49,342 nucleotides of DNA, taken from IMG/VR virus record IMGVR_UViG_3300037084_000029, positions 1 through 49,342 of that record; one strand, written 5' to 3'. Positions within the stretch are counted from its first letter, which is position 1; the number at the start of each line of letters is the position of its first letter. Shown here piece by piece: positions 39,148-48,102 of this stretch. Both the position numbers and the translations under genes were made by a program. The DNA is from a virus. A model generated the notes under the pieces. It did no database searches and had not been told where the DNA came from. It worked only from the letters and a program-made list of their open reading frames with translations.

Positions 39148-41634
39148 CTAGTAGTTGCTATAGCCGAGAGGCATGGTCACGGTCGTGCAAATCTGTCCGG
39201 CGGCCAAGGTCTGCGACGCACCGGAGAGATTGTAGGCCACGAAGGTGATGGCATTGGGGGTGTATACGTACCCGTAGAACAGCACGCCGCCCGCGTTCAG
39301 GGAGAAACTGGGTGGCGCAATCGTGGACCCCATTTGCGCTCCGGGGACAGTCTCCTGGACAGATGCCGTGGCACCGGCGGCGATTGTACCGGGGGTCCAG
39401 GCGACGCAGTAGGGGAACGAAGGAGGGACGCCCTGGGAAAGCGCCCAGACGGCCTTGGTCTGATCGAATGCCGGCACGTAGTAGGGTACGGCGGTGGCCT
39501 GGACCCCGCTGTCTTCATTCACGGCCAGCGCCGTGGCGGAGCCTACGTTGCCGATGGAGTAGGCCACATTATTTATGACAATTGTCATCCCGTTAAACCA
39601 TGGGCCACTTGTTACAAACGGCGAGCCGGAAGCCCAGGTGATTATGTTGTGGTTGGTAGTCACCGTACCTTGGGCTAATACCGTATTCGTCGGGTTCTCC
39701 ATATTGTGGTTGAAGTTGTTGTCCGGCGTGACAAAGACATGAGTCGGAAGCGTGCCGCTAGGGCTGGCCTGGATGCAGAATCCGTAACCTTGAGTCCCCA
39801 GAGCTAGGTTGGAATTTGTATCAAGGGACACGTTCCCAGTGAAGGTGCAGTAGCTGCACTGGTACGTGTCATTCCCGTAGCGCGCCGATATACCGCACCC
39901 TGCTCCCGGAGCGCTAGAGCCGTTGTCGATTGTTATGTTGTTGGCGATCAGGGTATTGGGGCCGCCCGCATCGATGCCGTCTCCCGACATTCCGCTTACG
40001 AAGTTCTCGGTGATCCTATCGTAAGACGCCCAGTCCTCAATCGCGTTGGGACGGGTTGCATTAGTGTCGATCCCGGTCGAGCTAACGAGCATGTTTCTGG
40101 AGATTAGGTTGTACCCGCACAGGGCGCTTTCTTCTGTGGTGATCCCAGCGCCATATCCCCACCCGCTGATGTCGTTGCCCTCCACATGCGCCCCGTAGGT
40201 GTTGATGTCCATACCGGTATGGACGAGGGTGTTATTTGTGACACGTACTCCGTTCATCGCGTAAGGGCCGCCGGTGCTGATGTTGAACCCTTCGTTCTGG
40301 TTCCCGCTGGCCGCCGTGGTCTCGATGTAGTTGTGGTCCAGGGTGATAAATCCGGCCCCGCCGTAGAAGGCGACCACCAGCGTGGGAAAGACGTTGACGA
40401 ATCGGCAGTCCCTGATCGTGACGTAGGAGGCATTGACCATTCCGATCACTTGGTAAAAGAGCCCCACGCTGAAGTATGTGACGGCGGAGGATTGCACCCC
40501 AGCGGTCGCGGTGAGCACCAGGTGAGAGCTGTCTGTCACGGAGGCGATTGTATAGTAAACGTAGTTGATGACGAACGGCAGCCCCGCCCACGTCCCGTCT
40601 GTATAGAACGGGGTGCCCGTTACGAGAGTGACCGCCGTTCCGTTTGTCGTTACCGTGCCATAGCCGCTGTTAATCGGCGCGTTCGCCCCGTCGAACGTCA
40701 GATCGCGGATGGTGATGTTATGCGTCCCGTTAGAGCTGAACCATTCGCCATTGAATGCCGCGCTCTTGAGCTTGATGACCGCCCCGGTGTTGGATTCGCC
40801 CGCCATTTCCACGCAGCTCGGAATCACCGTGCCCGTGAGACTGCCCGCCGTCACGCTCATCATGTACGTGCCGTGAGGGAAGTAAACCAGCCCACAACTA
40901 GTGCCAGCCGCCGTCAGCGCCGCCTGGATAGCCGCGGTATCGTCGGTCACGCCATCTCCTTTGGCCCCGAAGTCCTTAACGCTAATTGTTTCTCTGAGCT
41001 TGGCGTCTACCGTACTAGCGACGGCCCCTGCCCCTGTTTGTGTAAAGCTGATGTCGTCGGCATACATTTGACGGAAAGAAGGCAAACCGTTCGCATTTTC
41101 TGGAGCAGCGTAAACATAGTGTTCGGCCAGCGACCCAAAGAGGTTTGCAATGTCAGAGACAACCACGCATCGCGCCTCTCCTGCCCCGCTGCGGTAGGGA
41201 ATGCAGTTTAGGCCAGGGTCCGCTATGGCGCTGATAGAGGAAGCCGAAGAGGTGATGAAGTAGTCCTTGGAGCAGGAGAGCGTTGAAGACGTGCTACCTG
41301 AAAGCGTGTTGAGGCGCACCCAATTGTGATACCCGTTGCCGACGCCAATTGGGACAAAGGACGTGTTGGTGATCTGGCTTGTGGGGAATGGCGTCCACGG
41401 CCCAGTCCTGCTCACGTCGCTGTACTCCAACTGGATCGTATAGGCCCCTACGTTGCTGTTCACGTAGTAACTGAAGTAGTTGCAGCCCATAGCCGCCGTA
41501 GAGCGGTTGTCGAACACCTGAGAGGCGCTTGTGACGTTGTAGACCCTAACCACTTGGAGAGGCTGGGGGATGGTCTGAGCTTTCGCCGTGAAGAGAGAGA
41601 AAGCAATCAAGACAGGGAAAGGAAAGTGTTTCAT
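39148..41634 (-). CDS. Pectate-lyase-fold tail spike with N-terminal signal peptide
   Basis: 828 aa from ATG 41634 (GGAG upstream; the frame to 41688 is shadow). Residues 1-19 form a signal peptide, MKHFPFPVLIAFSLFTAKA, then Q. From about residue 220 VKDFGAKGDGVTDDTAAIQA starts a right-handed beta-helix (Pectate_lyase_3 type), with many Asn-rich turns (NEGFNISTGG, NDISGWGYGAG). Such spikes bind and often cut host surface glycans. A cleavable signal peptide is unusual on a virion protein, which normally assembles in the cytoplasm. Function as a spike is the usual reading; a secreted depolymerase is the alternative. Confidence 0.75.
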   Translation of the reverse strand: MKHFPFPVLIAFSLFTAKAQTIPQPLQVVRVYNVTSASQVFDNRSTAAMGCNYFSYYVNSNVGAYTIQLEYSDVSRTGPWTPFPTSQITNTSFVPIGVGNGYHNWVRLNTLSGSTSSTLSCSKDYFITSSASSISAIADPGLNCIPYRSGAGEARCVVVSDIANLFGSLAEHYVYAAPENANGLPSFRQMYADDISFTQTGAGAVASTVDAKLRETISVKDFGAKGDGVTDDTAAIQAALTAAGTSCGLVYFPHGTYMMSVTAGSLTGTVIPSCVEMAGESNTGAVIKLKSAAFNGEWFSSNGTHNITIRDLTFDGANAPINSGYGTVTTNGTAVTLVTGTPFYTDGTWAGLPFVINYVYYTIASVTDSSHLVLTATAGVQSSAVTYFSVGLFYQVIGMVNASYVTIRDCRFVNVFPTLVVAFYGGAGFITLDHNYIETTAASGNQNEGFNISTGGPYAMNGVRVTNNTLVHTGMDINTYGAHVEGNDISGWGYGAGITTEESALCGYNLISRNMLVSSTGIDTNATRPNAIEDWASYDRITENFVSGMSGDGIDAGGPNTLIANNITIDNGSSAPGAGCGISARYGNDTYQCSYCTFTGNVSLDTNSNLALGTQGYGFCIQASPSGTLPTHVFVTPDNNFNHNMENPTNTVLAQGTVTTNHNIITWASGSPFVTSGPWFNGMTIVINNVAYSIGNVGSATALAVNEDSGVQATAVPYYVPAFDQTKAVWALSQGVPPSFPYCVAWTPGTIAAGATASVQETVPGAQMGSTIAPPSFSLNAGGVLFYGYVYTPNAITFVAYNLSGASQTLAAGQICTTVTMPLGYSNY

Positions 41635-41635
41635 A

Positions 41636-42805
41636 TTAGTAATCTCCAGCCGCCGCTTCCCACGAGTGCGATTGCTCCCAGTTCGCACCCATTCCCATTC
41701 CTCCCCAAGTTTGAGCGAAATTCCAAGTAAAGGCCTTCTGGTATGTGCTCTCTTCGGAAGTCATAAGTTCGATGACGGCCTGCTCGAACCGAGATTGGTA
41801 CATATTCGCCGTTTCCAGGCTGAAGAACGCATCCTTCATGTCTGGAGGGCGAGGGCAAGGCGTAGCAAAGGCATCTGCCAGAGCCCCATATATTAGGGCA
41901 TTGGGGTTGATTCCCGCAGGAGGAGTATCGTCTGGGAGCCTCATCCCCTTCCAACGGGCATGGTAAAGGTAAGAAAGCTGGTACGGGATTGACGGTGGAG
42001 GATAAATCTCGTACATTTGCTGGCCGTTGAGGTTCGGCCCCAAATTGGCAATACAGTTGGGAGAATCAGTCGCCGTTCGGTTCGGGTCGTACAGGTTGAG
42101 TTCTTCCTGAGATACCTGCAACCGGAGCGCGATTTGCTGGAAATTATCCACAACGACAACCAGTTCTTTCACGTCCCCCGCAAAAGGCGTATAGGCTAGC
42201 AAAATCTGATAGGCCATCCCCGCAGCGCCAACCTGTCCCCACGGATTGTCTAGATACAGACTCGTGGGGCTAGTTACCGCCTGCACGGTGAAAATTGGGT
42301 TAATTGAATTGACACGCAACTGAAGATTGACGAGAGAGCTTGCTGTCGCTGTGAAGTTCGCCTCGTGCGGGAATTGAAAGGCGCACAGGATGCGCCCTGC
42401 CATCATGTCCAACACGGCTACAGTCTCAGGGTAAGGGCCTGCGGAGTCCACGTAGAGCAGGCTGCTGGGCGTGATGCCGACAGTGCTGTCGGGAGTGACC
42501 CAAACGGTTCTAGCTGCCCGTAGTGGCTCCTGGATGTGGGTATTAACTGCGTCATCTACAGGCCAATTTGTGCCTGTTCCCGCGACGAGCGTAGACCCAG
42601 TTGTAACCGCAATCGTCCCAATAGAGTATGCCTGCGGGATGGATAGAAGGTTACGCTTCAGTAGACTAGACCAATCCGGCTTACGGTCGAGTATTTGCCG
42701 CAACCTCTCGTTAAGGAAGTCTACGGCCAGAGTCCGGTCCAGGCCGATGCGCTGCTTGCACACGCGGTTCTGCATCGACTGTAGGGTCTCTGTAAATTGG
42801 GCCAT
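41636..42805 (-). CDS. Adaptor-like virion protein, 389 aa
   Basis: ATG behind AAAGAGAGAG. N-terminal helices (SMQNRVCKQRIGLDRTLAVD, LNERLRQILDRKPDW) resemble those of phage head-tail adaptors, followed by a beta insertion (IGTIAVTTGSTLVAGTGTNW) and C-terminal helices (DAFFSLETANMYQSRFEQAV). It lacks a signal peptide, unlike the genes on both sides. Probably a head-to-tail or neck component. Confidence 0.5.
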   Translation of the reverse strand: MAQFTETLQSMQNRVCKQRIGLDRTLAVDFLNERLRQILDRKPDWSSLLKRNLLSIPQAYSIGTIAVTTGSTLVAGTGTNWPVDDAVNTHIQEPLRAARTVWVTPDSTVGITPSSLLYVDSAGPYPETVAVLDMMAGRILCAFQFPHEANFTATASSLVNLQLRVNSINPIFTVQAVTSPTSLYLDNPWGQVGAAGMAYQILLAYTPFAGDVKELVVVVDNFQQIALRLQVSQEELNLYDPNRTATDSPNCIANLGPNLNGQQMYEIYPPPSIPYQLSYLYHARWKGMRLPDDTPPAGINPNALIYGALADAFATPCPRPPDMKDAFFSLETANMYQSRFEQAVIELMTSEESTYQKAFTWNFAQTWGGMGMGANWEQSHSWEAAAGDY

Positions 42806-42812
42806 ACTCTCT

Positions 42813-42827
42813 CTTTATTTGGAATCG
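42813..42827 (-). repeat. 15-bp leader repeat CGATTCCAAATAAAG, copy A
   Basis: Minus-strand CGATTCCAAATAAAG, ending 7 bases before the ATG of the adaptor-like gene. An identical 15-mer spans the end of the GNAT gene at 28315-28329. Confidence 0.7.
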
Positions 42828-42859
42828 AGCCCCACAGCAAAGCATTTTTCGCCTTCAGT

Positions 42860-43096
42860 TTACCCTAAGGCGATCTGGTTAATTCTACTCCACCAATTCC
42901 CCGGTTGAGGGTCTGGACCAGTCCAGTCGGGATCGTGCCTGACCCGCCACGTGAATCGTTCCTCCTTCGAGGCAAAGCAGCGCCCAGAGCCGTCGTAGCG
43001 CCGGAGTTGGCCCAGCGCCTGCCGAAACACCGTCTCAATGGCGCGTGCGTCTCCCATGTAGGCTCGAACGAGAGTGCTGGTGGCAGAGACTGGCAT
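42860..43096 (-). CDS. Hypothetical protein, 78 aa
   Basis: ATG near the stop of the CxxC protein. Helical N-half (RAIETVFRQALGQLRRYDGS) and a Trp-rich polar C-half (WTGPDPQPGNWWSRINQIAL). An overlapping frame (42865-43107) is Arg/Pro-rich and looks like a shadow. No family recognised. Confidence 0.45.
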   Translation of the reverse strand: MPVSATSTLVRAYMGDARAIETVFRQALGQLRRYDGSGRCFASKEERFTWRVRHDPDWTGPDPQPGNWWSRINQIALG

Positions 43097-43103
43097 GGGA
43101 GGC

Positions 43104-43361
43104 TCACGATGTCGCTACGTCCTGCCAGAAGGCGGCATTGCAGGCGAGGCAGCGGGTGACCCTACTTGCAGACTCGCAGAGGCCCACCGTAAGTCCGCCG
43201 TCCGTGCTGGTGCAATACCCTGCCGCGAGCCGCTGGGCGGTCGTGTAGGGCGGCGCCTGCGTTTTACACACGGGGCACTGGCCATTCACCGGAGCGGCCG
43301 GCGCGGTTTGCGCCAACGCGGCAATCGGGAGCAGGCCAAGCAGAAAACTGCATCGCGTCAT
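43104..43361 (-). CDS. Small secreted CxxC protein, 85 aa
   Basis: ATG 43361 supported by AAGGAGA; the longer frame to 43451 is shadow. Residues 1-17 are a signal peptide (MTRCSFLLGLLPIAALA, then Q). The mature part has CPVCKTQAP, CTSTDGG, LCESASR and CLACNAAFW, two CxxC pairs that could bind metal or form disulfides outside the cytoplasm. GC-rich relative to the rest of the arm. Function unknown. Confidence 0.6.
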   Translation of the reverse strand: MTRCSFLLGLLPIAALAQTAPAAPVNGQCPVCKTQAPPYTTAQRLAAGYCTSTDGGLTVGLCESASRVTRCLACNAAFWQDVATS

Positions 43362-43615
43362 TCTGTCTCCTTCTCGAAATAGTCCGCGTGCGCCGCCCGG
43401 TCCCAAAGCGTGAGCGAACTCTCCGGCGATGGCCGCGGCCCGATGCCGCAACCGAACCAGCGCGCGAGCGCCAGCTCCTGCGGCGTCGCCTGGAGGCGGT
43501 AGGTCTTGAGCCGCGGCAGCTCCACGTCCCAGCGCCCGCGTCCCCGCCGCACCGCGTGCGGCCTGACGGTATCGAGCCGGAGGCGCACCAGGGCGAGAGT
43601 CTGGGCTTGAGTCAT
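43358..43615 (-). CDS. Hypothetical protein, 85 aa
   Basis: ATG 43615 chosen; it overlaps the stop of a 15-codon micro-ORF (GTG, MITNLKIMGFLALTI) that has AAGGAAGGAG upstream, suggesting coupled initiation. An alternative GTG at 43684 gives 108 aa. Arg-rich, with LARWFGCGIGPRPSPESSLT near the C-terminus. Overlaps the next gene by 4 bases. Confidence 0.45.
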   Translation of the reverse strand: MTQAQTLALVRLRLDTVRPHAVRRGRGRWDVELPRLKTYRLQATPQELALARWFGCGIGPRPSPESSLTLWDRAAHADYFEKETE

Positions 43616-43707
43616 ATGGTCAGTGCCAAGAACCCCATTATTTTCAGATTCGTTATCACTTCTCGAACTCCTTCCTTTCTTCACTTCTCAGGCACACATT
43701 CAAATCC

Positions 43708-44877
43708 TCAAAAAATCGGCGTCATACTAACCGGTGCCCCCCCGCCACCGCCGCAACTACCGGAGCACGGCGCCAGCCCCGAGACGGCGGCAAAAGTGGA
43801 AGGCGCATGGCCGTTGTTATACTCAGCGGCGATCCAATCGGCAGAACGCAGATTGTTCGTGAAATACATATTGTCGTACCCTCCATTTCCGGCAGAGACG
43901 ATAGAAAAATTGCCGTCCACTTTGAAGGCCGACGTACCCGGAGAGCCAATGGTCGGCGTGAACGTGCCCGCGCTCGCGCCGTCAAAATAAAACGTACTCG
44001 TCCCACCGTTCGTGAACGTCATGGCTACATGATGCCAGGCATTCTCTGGCACGACAGAGGTTCCCATGAAGATGGGATTGGTCCCGCCAGATCCCGCCAT
44101 TGCCGCTATGTAGCCGTTAAGCGGAGAGCACCCGAGCAGGAATCCGTTGGTTAGATAGTAGTCACTTCCCACGCCAGCGAACATAGTCAGCCCGGCGCTT
44201 CCGCCAGAGCAGTCACCCGTATGTGGGTTCACCCACAGTGCGATGGTCCCCGTCGTAACATTGTAGGCAGACGAAGCGGGGAAAGACGTCGCCGAATAAT
44301 CATAAGCGTAACCGCCCACCACGCCACCACTCGACGACCCGTAGTCACAAGACGAGGTGCCATCATTCGCGGCAGAAGTGAAGTCGCGATAGGTGACGTT
44401 GCCAGCACACCCTCCCGTCATGCCCGGAAACGGCGACATGAGAATGGTGGAGGAGTCGAACTCCGACCCTACCGCGCCGCCTTGGAATGCGCTGATGGCC
44501 GTGTTGCCCCAGAAGGCATAGATGACCGTCGTGCCGATGTGCGAGGTGGTCTTCTTGACGTGTGCCCAGACGACGCCGCCGGTCGATGAGCCGTCGTATG
44601 ACTCAATGCCCCAATTCAGCACAACAGATCCGCCGGAGTCCGATGTGAATATCAGGTCTGCCGGAACGGTCTGGCCGCTGCGGCTGACGGTATGTTGGAT
44701 CTGGCCGCCATTACCTGCCAACTTTAGGGACGCGTGGCTCAGATAGACGATGTTGGTGCGATCGGTCAGGTCGGAACTGCCCGTTGTCTGAGCCAGCGTG
44801 ATCGTCGCTTTGTAGGTATACGCGCCCCACGCCGGAGCGGAGAGGGCAAGGAGGAGAAGAGGAAGAAGGCGTCTCAT
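43708..44877 (-). CDS. Secreted DUF2341/LamG-like protein, 389 aa
   Basis: Signal peptide MRRLLPLLLLALSAPAWG, then AY. The N-terminal half (YTYKATITLAQTTGSSDLTD; VVWAHVKKTTSHIGTTVIYA; FWGNTA) matches the DUF2341 pattern. The second half (GTIALWVNPHTGDC; NAWHHVAMTFTNGGTSTFYF; DGASAGTF) matches a LamG/concanavalin-like jelly roll. Such domains bind carbohydrate on surface proteins. The C-terminus is short and Gly/Ser/Cys-rich, with no sorting signal. Either an exported adhesin or a virion fibre head. Confidence 0.7.
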   Translation of the reverse strand: MRRLLPLLLLALSAPAWGAYTYKATITLAQTTGSSDLTDRTNIVYLSHASLKLAGNGGQIQHTVSRSGQTVPADLIFTSDSGGSVVLNWGIESYDGSSTGGVVWAHVKKTTSHIGTTVIYAFWGNTAISAFQGGAVGSEFDSSTILMSPFPGMTGGCAGNVTYRDFTSAANDGTSSCDYGSSSGGVVGGYAYDYSATSFPASSAYNVTTGTIALWVNPHTGDCSGGSAGLTMFAGVGSDYYLTNGFLLGCSPLNGYIAAMAGSGGTNPIFMGTSVVPENAWHHVAMTFTNGGTSTFYFDGASAGTFTPTIGSPGTSAFKVDGNFSIVSAGNGGYDNMYFTNNLRSADWIAAEYNNGHAPSTFAAVSGLAPCSGSCGGGGGAPVSMTPIF

Positions 44878-44879
44878 AG

Positions 44880-45395
44880 TTACTGCACCAGCACCGCGTC
44901 GGACGCCGCCTGATTGGTCTGCGTGGTGGCCGCTTGCGCCTTGTACGTCGCGTAGTTCCCGAGCATCATCTGATGCGCGATGTTCTGCACCGCCTGGAGG
45001 AGCACCGCCTTCCCCACCGCCGTCAGGCTGGCATACTTCAAGACTGCGATCTGCACGCCGCTGAGGTGCGCCGCCGCCGCCGTGGCGAAGTAGCCGCGCC
45101 CACTGGCAGCCACCGTCAAGGTATTGCCGCTACAGGTCGATGTCGAGACCGCCTCAGCGTCGATCAGCACAGTCACGCCCGCCGCCACATTGGTGCAGTT
45201 GGCGACTGTGATGGTGGTATCCCCGGCCCCGATGGCCGCGGTGGCCGTGGCCGCGCCCGCCATCTGCACCTGCGTTGTGGCCCAGGCGTTGAGGTTCGTC
45301 ACGGCGTCCGCGCTCAATGTGCCGGACAGGCTGAAGCCGCTTTGCGCGACCGCCAGCCCGGCGAACAAGATCAGAGAGAAAAGCAGTTTTTTCAT
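44880..45395 (-). CDS. Secreted small protein, 171 aa
   Basis: ATG overlaps the stop of the 898-aa fibre gene. Residues 1-17 are a signal peptide (MKKLLFSLILFAGLAVA, then Q). Then an Ala/Thr/Val-rich region (GDTTITVANCTNVAAGVTVL) typical of a small beta module, and helical sequence at the end (VGKAVLLQAVQNIAHQMMLG). GC-rich. Function unknown. Confidence 0.55.
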   Translation of the reverse strand: MKKLLFSLILFAGLAVAQSGFSLSGTLSADAVTNLNAWATTQVQMAGAATATAAIGAGDTTITVANCTNVAAGVTVLIDAEAVSTSTCSGNTLTVAASGRGYFATAAAAHLSGVQIAVLKYASLTAVGKAVLLQAVQNIAHQMMLGNYATYKAQAATTQTNQAASDAVLVQ

Positions 45396-48088
45396 TGGTC
45401 ACACTCCACTGTCAAATTCACGAAGGTTGCCGTTCCGCCAATCGCCTTGATGTTGACGGCGAACAGATCGTTGGCCGACACGGAAGTCGTCCAGCCGGTC
45501 AGGGTGGACGAGTGCACCGAGGTGCCGGTGGTGATGGCCGGGACGGCCGAAGCGGTGATGGTGTTAGAGACGGTCGGCACTGCCGAACCCGTCGCCACCT
45601 TCCACACGTCCACGGTCGCGGTGTCGGCCGGCGAGAGGCTGATCGTCCATGCGCTGATGGTGCAGGCGAAGGGGACATTCCCGTAGGCCGTCAGGCCGGT
45701 CGTCAGCGCAGACGAAGAGTTGAAACTGTAGCCGAAGGCGCGCGCGTTCGTCGTTTGGACGAGTTGGCCGGAGCCGTTCGAGCCCAGAAAGTTCTTGCTG
45801 GTTGGGACTGCTGCCCCGTTCACCTTGCCAACGGTCATAGCCAGACCGCTGTTCGTGACGTCCCCCGTGAAGGTGGGCATCTGTCCCGATGCGAGCGTGG
45901 TGCCGGTAGTCATCAGCGCGGAAGATGCTGGGATGCTCGTGCCATTGACCGAGGTGGTAGAGGAGAGCGCGGCGGGCACTTGCGAGGCCGTCAAGCCGGT
46001 CGCATTCGAGACATTGAGGGTCGTCGGCGTGCCGAGGGACGCGCCGCTGGGAATCGTCACAGTCCCCGTGAAGGTCGGAGAGGCGAGCGGAGCTGCCCCG
46101 AGAGTGTTGTACGAGAGCGTGATTGCCGCCGATCCATTGAACGTCGAACCCGAGGCCGCGCCCGCGCCGCCGTTGTTGAGGGTGAGGGCATTCAACACGC
46201 TGCCCGACGATCCGGTCGTGTTCTGGTTGAGCGTCGGGATCGCCGCCGCCGCGATAGTGCCGCCCGCGCCCGTCTCGACAATCGAGTTCGCGCCGTTCGA
46301 TTGCGTGACTGGCAGGCCCAACGTCAGCGCCGGGTACGTGCCCCACAGAGGCACATAGCCCGATGTCGCGGAGCCAGGGCCCGTGATCGTGCCGCCTCCA
46401 CCCGTTGCCGCCGTGCAGCCCGTTACGTTGCCATTCGCAGTGATCCCCAGCGGATAGTTGCCGGCCGCACAGGTGGTCGGCGTGGATGCCAACGCCGTCG
46501 CCGTCGACGCATTACCCGTGATGCTGCCCGCGGGGAGTACGTAATCGGTCCCCGCCGTCGCCGCGACAAGTTGGCCGCTACTGTTGGTCTTGGTGATAGA
46601 CCCTGCCGCCGGCAAGACCGCCCCGCCAATTTGCGAAACACTTGGATTAGGATAGGTGCCACCAAGATCGCCGCCCGCCGTTCCATTCGGCGGTAGGGTC
46701 GTAGGGATCGCCGCCCATGCCGCATTGCCGCTCCCGTCCGTCGTCAGTGCATACCCATTGGTTCCTGGCGTGTTGGGAAGTGTGAGTGTCCACGTCCCCG
46801 CAGCGGCCTGTGCCGTGACTGTCACCGCCCCCGAAGTGGCGCCGCCGAGTTGTACAGATCCGCTCCCCGCTCCGCCGCTCTTGAACCCGGCTGGATTGTT
46901 GAGAATGTTCGACCCATCCACATAGGCCGCCGACACGCTCGCGTCCGCCCCGCCGTTGCCGACCAGTACGTAAGTGTTCGTCAGCGCCCCTGCTGAATGC
47001 GTGACTGTCCCGCTGTTGGCCGCCGTACAGCCCGTAGCGTTGCCATTCGCCAGGATGCCCAGTGGATAGTTCCCCGCCGAGCAGGCCGTAGGAAGCGCGG
47101 CAAGGGCCGTGGCCGTGCCCGCGTTGCCGGTGATGCTACCCGAAGGGGTGACGTAGTCCGTGCCCGCCACGGCTGCCGTGGGTGCGCCGCTGACCATTTT
47201 GACGATGGAGCCGTTCGCGGGCCACGAGAACGCGCCCATGTAGTCCGTGCCGGCGGTGGCCGTGCTGAAGCTCGCCACGCTGCCCGCGACGGTCGTCTTG
47301 AGCAGGCCCGTAGTCAGGAGGCCAAGGTTGACGGCGTTGGCGGGTTCATTGCTCGCCTGGCTGACCAGATAGTAGCCGGCTGAGTTGGCCCCGCCGCCGC
47401 CAGTGCCGCAGTCAGACCCAGTACCGGTGAGGACACCCGCATTGTTGACGTGAGTGCACTGGACGCCGCCGCCCGTGATCGGCGTTGTTACCGTACCTGT
47501 GAACGTCGGGCTGGCCGTGGGTGCGCGGCTGGTGTCGCTGGGGTGCACATGGTCGCCGCGGGCGAAGTTGCCGCTGGACCCGGCTGACGCGCTGCCGTCC
47601 ATGGCCGGGCTCGAGGAGTAGGCCGCGGGGATCGTCGGCGCGCCGGAGGTGATTTGGCTGTAATCCAACGTAACGCGATCGCTGCCCGCGTTGCCATGCG
47701 TCGCGGCATGCAGCGCGGGCGTGAAGCTCGCTGGCACTCCCGACAGCGAAGCCCACGGCCAGCTCCCGAGTGACAACAGATCCGAGATGGAAGGGTTCGT
47801 GAAGCTGGCAATTTGGCCGGCCACGACAATCTTCAACAGCCCCGTGGAGAGCAGTCCCAGATTCACGGCATTGGCGGGCGCGTTGGCGGCACCGGCGACA
47901 ACGAACAACCCGAGTGGGTTGGCACCACTGCCGCCCACGACGTATGGGACATACGCTCCCGCTCCGGACACTTGCGGCGTGCAATTCGTCGTGACGGTCG
48001 CGGAGCATGGGGGCCGAACTGACGCAGGTCTGGTGCCTTGCGCCAGACAGCCCAGCGCCGTTAAGAGAAACAAAATTGCTGTTCGCAT
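45392..48088 (-). CDS. Tail-fibre-like repeat protein with N-terminal signal peptide, 898 aa
   Basis: Residues 1-16 look like a signal peptide (MRTAILFLLTALGCLA, then Q). The rest is a fibre: Gly/Thr/Ala/Asn-rich, with repeats such as NAVNLGLLSTGLLK and NAVNLGLLTTGLLK, SPTFTGTV twice, and AGTDYV...GSITGNA...AGNYPLGI twice (about 47.0-47.17 and 46.4-46.55 kb), all typical of phage tail fibres. The C-terminal ~120 residues (FGYSFNSSSALTTGLTAYGN onward) form a separate receptor-type domain. GC is clearly higher than in the nozzle/tail genes. A signal peptide on a fibre is odd; an exported adhesin is the alternative. Confidence 0.75.
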   Translation of the reverse strand: MRTAILFLLTALGCLAQGTRPASVRPPCSATVTTNCTPQVSGAGAYVPYVVGGSGANPLGLFVVAGAANAPANAVNLGLLSTGLLKIVVAGQIASFTNPSISDLLSLGSWPWASLSGVPASFTPALHAATHGNAGSDRVTLDYSQITSGAPTIPAAYSSSPAMDGSASAGSSGNFARGDHVHPSDTSRAPTASPTFTGTVTTPITGGGVQCTHVNNAGVLTGTGSDCGTGGGGANSAGYYLVSQASNEPANAVNLGLLTTGLLKTTVAGSVASFSTATAGTDYMGAFSWPANGSIVKMVSGAPTAAVAGTDYVTPSGSITGNAGTATALAALPTACSAGNYPLGILANGNATGCTAANSGTVTHSAGALTNTYVLVGNGGADASVSAAYVDGSNILNNPAGFKSGGAGSGSVQLGGATSGAVTVTAQAAAGTWTLTLPNTPGTNGYALTTDGSGNAAWAAIPTTLPPNGTAGGDLGGTYPNPSVSQIGGAVLPAAGSITKTNSSGQLVAATAGTDYVLPAGSITGNASTATALASTPTTCAAGNYPLGITANGNVTGCTAATGGGGTITGPGSATSGYVPLWGTYPALTLGLPVTQSNGANSIVETGAGGTIAAAAIPTLNQNTTGSSGSVLNALTLNNGGAGAASGSTFNGSAAITLSYNTLGAAPLASPTFTGTVTIPSGASLGTPTTLNVSNATGLTASQVPAALSSTTSVNGTSIPASSALMTTGTTLASGQMPTFTGDVTNSGLAMTVGKVNGAAVPTSKNFLGSNGSGQLVQTTNARAFGYSFNSSSALTTGLTAYGNVPFACTISAWTISLSPADTATVDVWKVATGSAVPTVSNTITASAVPAITTGTSVHSSTLTGWTTSVSANDLFAVNIKAIGGTATFVNLTVECDQ

Positions 48089-48102
48089 AATAAGACTCTC
48101 TT

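Noticed and set aside
40186-41211. 341-aa plus-strand frame opposite the tail spike
   Set aside because: Opposite strand of a clear beta-helix protein; Arg/Val/Asp-rich shadow composition with no motif.
42865-43107. Alternative 80-aa frame at 42865-43107
   Set aside because: Pro/Arg-rich with little structure; the overlapping 78-aa frame at 42860-43096 looks more protein-like.
45395-46696. 433-aa plus-strand frame and 260-aa minus frame (45564-46346) within the fibre gene
   Set aside because: Both are Arg/Gly/His-rich frames produced by the GC-rich repeat fibre gene; the 898-aa frame has a signal peptide and fibre repeats.
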